A stretch of 64,000 bases of DNA. Origin: Ectobius pallidus. Lineage: Eukaryota; Arthropoda; Insecta; Blattodea; Ectobiidae. Every line of letters starts with the position of its first letter. Within the stretch, counting starts at the first letter, position 1. The notes below the pieces were generated by a model, which saw nothing but the letters and a program-made list of their open reading frames with translations, had not been told where the DNA came from and searched no databases. The position numbers and the translations under genes were made by a program. The stretch spans positions 137,903,686 through 137,967,685 of the forward strand of contig CAXKWD010000005.1 in NCBI GenBank assembly GCA_964059195.1, given 5' to 3'. Below, in pieces: positions 55,702 through 64,000 of the stretch.

Positions 55702-58678
55702 AACCCTCCAATGGTATAAAAATGAAGTTTGTTAATACTGCTTTTAGTAAGTTAAGTAATTTGTTGACTCTGTTTGTAGTATAGAACCATAGGTCCTTTG
55801 TAAATGTGATCATATTTAAGTTGTTGTAGATTCAATATTCGTAAATGAGGGTTTTAGTATGTAAATTAAATGACTTGTCCAATATCAGTCTTACGGACGA
55901 AATAAATCTGATCTTATCTTATTCTATAATTCATTGCTAAGTTAGATTCAACACAATCACGTCTTAATTTCTTTACAATAAATTGATTTTATTTACTTTA
56001 TTTATTTATTTATGTATTTACTTATTTCCTTCTTTCTTACTTCTTGTGTTTACTTCTTCTCCATAGTTCTATTTTTTACTTCATCCCCGCATATTTATTC
56101 ATTTATTCAATTCTCTCCACCTATCTTGCTCGTTTTATTTCGTCCCCTTATGTTCTGTTTGTGATGCTCTTATTTGTAATGTAGCGTTTGCATGTAACTT
56201 ATGCTCTACATTCATATCTTATGCAGGAATAAAACGAATACTTTCAACCAACTGTGCATTCCGAGAATTTAGAACAAACACCATGCAGCAAGAGTAAAGA
56301 ATAAAAAGTTGTCATGTGGTGAACATCGATTTTCCGATGAATACTTATTCACATTAACGTGGGTTGTTTAATGAAATTATGCCAACAGCAAGTGGCGAAT
56401 GAACCGCTGGTAAATGCTGTGAAATTGTAAAAAAAAAAGTATGTAAATGTGATTAAATATCCAAACAATTACTCTGCTTGAAAGCACATGCTAGGGGTAG
56501 AACAAAGTGGCATTAATTGCATCATTTAAATTACTCTCGCAACATAACTCGCTTAAATCAAGTATATATTTTGAAGCTGAGTTTGGATTAAAAAAAAAAG
56601 CCCTTTAGGCAGGCCTACAGGCTGAGGTAGTTTGTGAAGTGCTTTTGGTTTAATTTATTGTCACTCCGCAGCACTCTTCTTCTTTAGCGTTGGCATGACA
56701 AACCCGCAATAATAACTGCAAAAAGAGGAAAGAGCACTTTTTCAAACATTCGAATCTTGCCTTACATGAGAGCTATTGAAAAACTGGTACTCATCGAGAG
56801 CTTTTCAGCGATACCCCACAAGACGTGGTTTCAAAAATTTCGAATTTCCATTCCCCCCACCCCCACTCGTACCCCTAAAACCCCGAATAGTTGGTGTCAC
56901 TGTGAACTCCATAAGGAGTACTCTAATTTATTCAGACAAAGTTTCCCTCTATACTTCATAGGGGCCTATATATCAAGTTTTCAAAATTTCAATCCCCTGC
57001 TCCGACCCCCCCCCCTCCTCCTTGGGCCAATTTTGCTCATTAACGAACTTGTCCGAACTATTGGGCCTAGAAATAACATATTAAAATTTGGTTAGAATAT
57101 CTTCAAAATTACGGCCGCTAGCGTGTAAAGATATATATATATAAATATCACATTTTTTTTTTTTTTTATTTTAGAAATATGTAGCCTATTTTCAACATAA
57201 CGCATAACACCAATCCTCCGTACAGTTATTTCGAGGAATCGTGTAGTCTCTCCTGGTTTCTTCTCACTTCTATTGTAATTTATCGAAGGTTACCATTCTT
57301 CATAAGCTAACTTTATGACGTGTACATTACCAAAATGAATGACAAAATTTTTCTATAAATTATTTTACGGAAGCATTTCAAAAATTTTATTAAATAACAT
57401 TAGCATATTTTTTAGATGTTTTAATGGAATATTTTCTAAAGAAACCTTGTCCGAAATATTAATGTAAATATTTTTTTCTTTGTATAGTTTAAAAATCAAA
57501 TTATCGTTTGCCTTTTAAAACCCTATCCATACATTAACAACCTCAATCCTTTACGGTTCTGATATTTTCAATGAAATTTAATACTATTTACTCCGATAAC
57601 GATTCAATTATAGTAAATTCCCTATTAAAGGCATTGCATTATATTATTTATTCTAATTATTATTTAAGTAGACATTTTAAATGCAACTCTTTTTCTTTTT
57701 AGTTTCCTAGGTAGGCCTACTCTTGCGACTATATTTGTCGGTAATTTAAGGAAAATATTCCTCACATTTCCTATGATAAAGCTTACGTTAGCACTATAAA
57801 AACCCACCTGTGGTTACGAATCAAGATTTCTTTATATTTTATTACCACCTCAATAAAGTGCCAGGAGGCTTCTAAGCGGAAACGATTACAGTTTTTTAAA
57901 CAGCTACAGAGTTTTGCAACTTTTTTCCGAACCACCTTGTAACACTTTTATGTAAGCACAGGAGTCATAAATGTCCATTTGCATGCCACATTAATTGAAT
58001 TATTGTTTTGTTTTCGCATTAAGTAAGAGAAAGTGTCTCCGAACGCACTGGACCGCAACTTGTGAACTAAATGCTCTATTCTCGGATATAACTCTTTATT
58101 ATGTGCTGACATGCCCCACTTGTTGCATATCATTACGCCTGCTGTTAGTATGCTAAACTTCGCCTCTTCCGTAATACTGGTTTCTCTGTACTAACTTTTG
58201 ATCCACCTTCCCTCAAGGGAGCCGCTATAAAATTGGCCGAGATGATTGACATGATAAGTAATTAGGCCTACCTATGTCAAGTTTATTTCAGTGTTTAATG
58301 CCGGTCTATATACAATCCAACCAATAAACGAGTAGACCTCGCTGCGGCAGCGTTGTGATCGTGTTTATGTCAGTGTTGTTAAGTAGGCATAACTTATTTT
58401 ATAGATAGTTCTAGCTATTTTCGAAACCAGCTAGTTAGAAATATAAATTATACATTCAGCTGGATCCCGGAAATCTAGCTACATTTTTAACTAGTTTAAA
58501 CCCTTGTGAGTTCTAAATTTATTAATGTATAAAAATAATTTTTAAATCTAATTTAGAACTTTATGAAAAATATAGTATACTGCTTTTATATGCATTGAAT
58601 CAATATTTACTTTTGGGAGGAAAAATAATTTATTAATCACATAGTCTTGGAAATTGCAATATTCAAAAACATTAGAAT
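55702..58678. other. No gene recognised
   Basis: 55880-55925 (acgaaataaatctgatctta, then tcttattc) resembles the 3' end of a CR1/Jockey-type LINE, and an old 3' fragment may lie at 55702-55925. (TTTA)n lies near 55995-56015. A C-rich tract is at 57005-57020. TAGGCCTA octamers are at 57712 and 58263. Confidence 0.4.
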
Positions 58679-58943
58679 GAATTCTAAAGTGATAGGGAAA
58701 AAGCGAATAAGTCAAAATACCAGAGTTTCAGGAAAGACTAAAAACAATTGATTTCCACAGCATTGTTACAATATTTGGATCAGCCCACCCGGATATTTTT
58801 ACATAGTATAAGATACTGTGTAAAAATATGTAGTGGACAGAACTAAATCTTGTAACAGTACTGTGGAAATGAATTGTATTTTGTCTCTCCTAAAACTTTG
58901 GTATTTTGACTTATTCGCTTCGTCCCTATCACTCTAGAATTTT
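58679..58943. mobile_element. Palindromic MITE-like element (265 bp)
   Basis: The whole element is an inverted repeat centred at about 58811. Each arm of about 130 bp runs from aattcta(a/g)agtgataggg inward through aagcgaataagtcaaaatac and atttccacag to the centre tagtataagata. The arms look about 85-90% identical. No coding capacity. Ends were placed by symmetry; no clear target duplication was found. Confidence 0.8.
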
Positions 58944-59190
58944 AATATAATCTAAGAGGGACGTCCAATAAATAATTGGCCCTATTGTTATAAAATATTA
59001 AACACTTATTTGTTGAAGGAACTTTTATTTTACAACTGTTCAGCTTACTTTTCCACACAATCACCATTTTTTTTTTGCAAAGAGTCTTGTTAGCTTGATA
59101 CCAGTAACAAGCAATTTATAGAAAATCAACAATCATATGCGATCAATAGTTACATAGCCTTCTGTTATATCCACAGATCCTAACACAGAC
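58944..59190. other. Short intergenic stretch
   Basis: Nothing recognised. Confidence 0.5.
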
Positions 59191-59415
59191 GGGTCAGCCT
59201 GGGAGGCGTAGTTAGTATAGCGTTGGCTTTCTGTGTCCAAGGTTGCTGGTTCAATCCCAGCCCAAGTCGATGATATTTATGTGGGCATAAATGTAACATG
59301 ATCATGTCAGTAGATTTATTGGCGTGTAAATGAACTCCTGCGAGATAAAATTCCAGCAAACCGGCGACGGCCACAGGTCCAAGTTGCAGTACATCGCCGT
59401 CGTTAAATAATAATA
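59191..59415 (+). mobile_element. SINE family C, longer copy
   Basis: tRNA-like head gggtcagcctgggaggcgta with box A and box B ggttcaatccc, then atttatgtgggcataa, and an end at cgttaaataataata. It matches the minus-strand copy at 27801-27948 in order, with about 75 bp more in the middle. Confidence 0.85.
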
Positions 59416-60008
59416 TACCAACCCATTAGCACAGGCGGAAAGACCTCTGAAATAAAACATGTATATAGTTGAACAAAAAACAACAATAATGCTTGACAAT
59501 TGCTTCTGTATCAGGGATATTGAAATATTGTAACCTTGACTAGCATGATTCATATTGAGGATAATAATTATGTGGTATACTTAAGAAATTTATTTTTAAC
59601 AATCACTATTAATTTTCTGAATTTAATGATAGCTGGATTCTAAATTAATGAACAATATTCTAACATTGTTTGACAATAGTACAATACAGTAGCCTATATG
59701 ATATATGATTATGTAATTAATAGGTTCGACTACGCTTCTGAGTCAGGAGAGGCGTACTACACAGAAACCGATAGATTTCGGTAAATTCTGTATTTGAAAT
59801 AAAAATTATTCTAATAGACATGCGTTTTTTGTTGTGTCTGGTATTATCATTATCATACAAATTTTAAAATTTGTCATGATAATCTGTGATTATCTAATTG
59901 AAGAATTCAACTTTCTCTAAATTCTACAAATTGACATTCATCCTACTATTTCATTCCGTAAATTTTATGGGTCACTTATAGTAAACTCATGAATGAAATA
60001 ATCTGGAA
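59416..60008. other. No gene seen
   Basis: AT-rich DNA. Confidence 0.5.
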
Positions 60009-60165
60009 TTGATTGAGTTGGCTCAGTTGATATCGTAACTGAGCCAGGTCTTGGGGTCAAATCCCGTGCACGGTCGATTTTATTGTGGTTGTCGATGTTC
60101 TCATAAGTCACAATTGTGTACCTGACCTTACAAAGGGGCTAACCGCCAAATTAAAAAAAAAAAAA
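60009..60165 (+). mobile_element. tRNA-derived SINE, family E, with poly(A)
   Basis: Head gagttggctcagttgatatc (box A) and ggggtcaaatcccg (box B), a body ending gaccttacaaaggggctaac, and an A13 tail at 60153-60165. It appears complete. Confidence 0.75.
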
Positions 60166-60327
60166 TGATGTTTCATTATACAATGGTGGTACATGGCATC
60201 CTGCATTGTCCTACAAAAGCGCTAAGTGAAATTCATAATAGTGTGGTTGCAAAGTTGCTCGAGAGAGAGCACCGCAGGTAAGGACCAATGCTATTTCTTT
60301 ACAAGGATTGTTGATTATCTCAGAAAC

Positions 60328-60372
60328 TTAATTTTGGCACTTAGCCCCTTTGTAAGGCCAGGTACACAATTT
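60328..60372 (-). mobile_element. SINE family E, 3' fragment, inverted
   Basis: The complement reads aattgtgtacctggccttac then aaaggggctaagtgccaaaa, matching the 3' end of the copy at 60009-60165 in the opposite orientation. Confidence 0.7.
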
Positions 60373-63300
60373 ATTATGAATGCCGAATTAGAATTTACTT
60401 AACCTTGACTTCAAAATAGAAACTTGTAATGAATAAAAAATAGCCCTAAATGATCCGACAATCTAGAGAAACTTTATTAAGCCTAAATAAAAAATAAAAC
60501 AAGTAAAAATAAATAGACAAATAGAATTAGTTGTAAAAATCCTACATCAACATAAAAATTTCTCACTTTTTGACATGGTTTTATTCAAAGGGCTATATGA
60601 AAATGAGTTCTTTCATAGCAAAAAATAGACTTATCACATACAGTTATTACAGTATTATAAATTGGTGGATTATTTCTGGAACTAAGCTAAAAACAAATTC
60701 GTTGTAAAATAGTTTTAATTTGGCCTATTCGAAAATGGAAAGAATTTCAAAATTTTTCCTTCAAGTCTCTTTGCTCTTTTTTATAAGTGAATCCATCGCT
60801 GAACACGATTAGATAACTTCCCTTTATCAAGGGATAGCTAGAAGGTATTAACAAGAAAGTTCTTGTAACCTATCGTCCTTGGAAGGATTTCTTACTAGGA
60901 TAAGACATTTCGTTTTATGCAGTTTCTTAACTTACGCTCTTTACTCACACAAACAACCAAGTTTTTTGATACAATAAAGAGATAGAATGTACTCTGGAGA
61001 ACGTATCTCCTCGTATACTCTTTAAAATCTCTGTAAAAATGAGTTGTTCTACTTTTCGCATCTACTCAGATTTTTCTTCGGTGGTCTCGTGTTATCCTTC
61101 ATTCACACAGCTCTTGTAAAACTTCGTGCTAAATCTTTTCTTATAACATAACAAGTCAGAGCTACGAGTTTGCTCCATATTTTCGAAACTTATCAGGTTG
61201 ATCCATCATAAAACCTGAAACTTTTTCTTTCACTTTCAGAAAGAACGTTTACGGAAGTTTAAGCAGTTTTAAACTGTTCCAGTCACCAATGGCGGAACCT
61301 CAATTCAGAACACGGGGTAGACTTTTGAGCCGGTGAAGGATTTTCTGAATAATGATGTGGTTCAATGCCAAAGCTATCTTTTAGGGGGTGGGATGTGGGA
61401 GGGTGAAGTCACAAGAGGATATAAAGAGGGAAGCATTGACGTAAGGAAAATGTCAGTACCGATTCCATTCTGAATAAATTAAAATTTGCCTCACAGAATT
61501 TCTCTATTTGACTTTTAAAACACAAACATGAGACTTGCACAAAAAGTAAGATCTTTTCTTGCTTGGAATCGCAGTTTATGCTCGCCAGAAACGGTAACTC
61601 ATCCCATGCCTGATGCTGAATATCGTTTGCTGAATTAATTTTGTAACAAGGAGGAAAGGGACTTTATTTGTAGAATACGGTTCACATGCTTTATCAACTG
61701 AAAATATCATAACGTCGTCTGTAGATTCTAATGCACTCTGTACTGCCCTTTATGATATCGCATACACCATTTACAAATCAAAAGATGATGATGTACAATA
61801 AATTGTTTTCCTCTACTTCCCAAAGTCCAATTACGATGAAATTTTAGATGCAGCTTGTTAAAAATTAATCTTTTTTCTAAACACTATTTGCTGGTCTTGA
61901 TGATAGCGTCGCTGACTGCGGATCTGTAGGTCTGGTTTCGTTCGCCGGTCATATTACCGTCAAATATGATCTGTATAATGTAGATAGAATGAACGTATGC
62001 AATTCAAGATACAGGTTCACGTAGTAAGCGCATAATTGTAAGTATGTAGCTAACTAGAAGTCTTGCATTAAGACTATATAGCCGTGTCTTTCATAATCTT
62101 CCGCTTGTCATAGAAGTTTTGAACTAACCATCTTTTAATGTAAACTATATTATATGTTATGTTATATATAGGTAACATTCAATCAAAGGCGTTCTTTTAA
62201 AATTATCTACGGGAATAAAGTTCTGTCGTTTTATTTGTTTAAAAAGTGAGACTTACAGCTTCATTTTATACAGCATCGCTCACCCTGAAAAGAATTAACT
62301 GTATTTGATACATTAAATATTCCTATTATAAACCACCATTTGTATTCTCCTATTTGAAAAATATATAATATGAAAGAAGGTTGTAGGGTACCATGTGTAC
62401 AGCAGTAAATTATACATTTATGAGGGGTATGAAGAGAGATAAACGGGTATATGTCGCTGATGCAAAATAATAATTTGTAAAAGTTCTGTTTTATATATTT
62501 GATCTATAATTGTTATATAACATAATAATATTTCAGCATTAGCACCGGAATTTGCCTGCAAAATGTGAAAAGATTTAGCAACAAACCTAAAAAAATATAT
62601 TTCAACTTAGATAGGCTACTCGAAAAAGTTTTGCTATTCTTGTTGGCAATTATTGGACACATAGGCCAACTAGAATAATTTCCTTCTGTGGAACATCGTT
62701 AAGAACCATACAAAAGGATGGGATATTTTTACATTACTTTACTACTGAAACTAGAATATTCGGTTGGTAGTTAAATAGTTTGCATAATTGTAAAGGAATT
62801 TCGTGAATCTCCTGTGATTTTTATCTGAGGATTAAAATTTACAAAACGTGTACAACAATTAAAATGCACACGATGTGCGCTCAAATGAGATGATTAAACC
62901 TGTTTTATAATAATGTATTTAACAAATGTAACGCTCATCCTATTAACAGTAAAGTAACGGTGCCAATTAAGTTTACATAACCGTGTTGCTTTACCCATTT
63001 AAATTATGTGAGCCTATTCATGTTTAATTAAACATACGTGTAATACAACTTGAAAGTACTGTTAACGCAATGTCGTATGTGGAATTGCTTCATTCATATG
63101 ACCTGTTTTAATCAGTTGTTTAATTTGTTATTTATCGTACGTATAGGCCATTAATGGACCATGAGAAGAGTCTATTTGATATGAGATTTCCTCAAGCGCC
63201 ACACATCTTTCATCCTCTGACTTGGCGCTTTCTTCCTTTCTTCAAACAAAGTTGCTCCACTCTTAAATTTCTTGATCTCTCAGCTCACATTCCATTTTTG

Positions 63301-63493
63301 TATTTGATGATTCTTCTCTCTAGTTCCTTGATATTTTCTAGATCACCTTTCCGATTTATAACTATTTGTTTCCGATGCCTAGAAGGTTTCTGGTTTGTTG
63401 GCAGTGTTATGTCCCACTTTGGTATTCCGTGATAAAACATGCCTTATTTTATGTTCCCGGTTTTCCAAAATGATCTGGTCATCTCGTTTTTTC

Positions 63494-63549
<56 letters not shown>

Positions 63550-64000
63550 TGACACCATCGATTAATAAAACCTAAAGCACAGAACAGTGACACTACGGTA
63601 TTATAATGTTCCTCTCATAACCATTATGCCGTACTTAACTCAATTTCCATTTCTTTATTGAATTCGACCAAGGTCCTTCTAGCATGTACCGATTCTAATA
63701 TGCTTCATATGATTATCATTATTATTGTTATTACTATTGTTGTTGTTATAAAAAGCTACTATTTAATTCTTTATTGGCAGTTCTTAAAGCGCTCCAAAAT
63801 ATTTTTTAACGTTCTTGAAGCCCAGTCCTATATTGTAACATTTTACAGATGCATAAACGGCATTCCCTAACAACAGAACTAGTTGAAGTATATAGAAGTT
63901 ATAGAATATTCTATATTATGCTTTCTAATAACATCTGCAGACTGAAGTTAAATTCTGGAAATCTCTCTGAATGCAATGTCTCCGTAGGGAATACATTCTC
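60373..64000. other. Intergenic DNA to window end
   Basis: No recognised gene. 63154-63432 is open on the plus strand for 92 codons without a domain. (ATT)n lies at 63494-63548. The rest is AT-rich. Confidence 0.45.
63494..63548. repeat. (ATT)n microsatellite
   Basis: About 18 ATT units. Confidence 0.9.

Noticed and set aside
61900..61990. tRNA-like gcgtcgctgactgcggatct followed by a B-box-like stretch
   Set aside because: The B box is too degenerate (ggtttcgttcgcc) and no cloverleaf could be drawn.
63154..63432. 92-codon plus-strand ORF
   Set aside because: No domain recognised; composition looks like a pyrimidine-rich non-coding strand.

Overview
This window looks like insect nuclear DNA, AT-rich by eye (about two thirds A+T). 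It is full of tRNA-derived SINEs, non-LTR and LTR retrotransposons, DNA transposons and microsatellites. I guess a hemimetabolous, cockroach- or termite-like insect; that rests only on repeat style and on the zinc-finger protein. There are no bacterial operons, rRNAs, free-standing tRNA genes or CRISPR arrays. No multi-exon host gene could be recognised, and exons without a recognisable domain would be missed by reading alone.

Layout. 0-1.6 kb: no gene. 1.6-7.2 kb: a full-length I-like non-LTR retrotransposon on the minus strand, with two intact ORFs (ORF1 with a CCHC knuckle; ORF2 with endonuclease, reverse transcriptase and RNase H), a 35-nt poly(A) and a 13-bp target-site duplication. 8.9-18 kb: old repeats, namely a LINE 3' relic, a hairpin cluster, a dead mariner fragment, tandem duplications and SINEs. 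18.8-20.5 kb: the one host-type gene, an intronless C2H2 zinc-finger ORF whose 3' part has decayed into about six more broken fingers. 20.5-33.7 kb: SINEs, an octamer array, a 56-bp tandem duplication and a long inverted repeat.

33.77-41.80 kb is the most structured part: a nested insertion. The outer unit has GGGTGGCGTGCACCA inverted termini flanked by TTA, like PIF/Harbinger elements, and would be about 2.48 kb when empty. Inside it sits a complete BEL/Pao-type LTR element (34,988-40,533) with two 1,049-bp LTRs that show no difference by eye and a 5-bp duplication CCCCA. Its single 932-aa ORF encodes Gag and an aspartic protease joined in frame to two short pol remnants. Reverse transcriptase, most of RNase H and integrase are missing, so it must have moved using proteins supplied in trans.

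41.8-64 kb: a third copy of a dispersed repeat, a possible pogo/Tigger-like relic, two copies of one SINE family, a 41-bp-arm near-perfect hairpin at 55.6 kb, a palindromic MITE-like element at 58.8 kb, two further SINE groups and AT-rich DNA without recognised genes.

Across the window the palindromic octamer TAGGCCTA occurs 19 times by my count, far above chance, yet it is absent from the young transposons.
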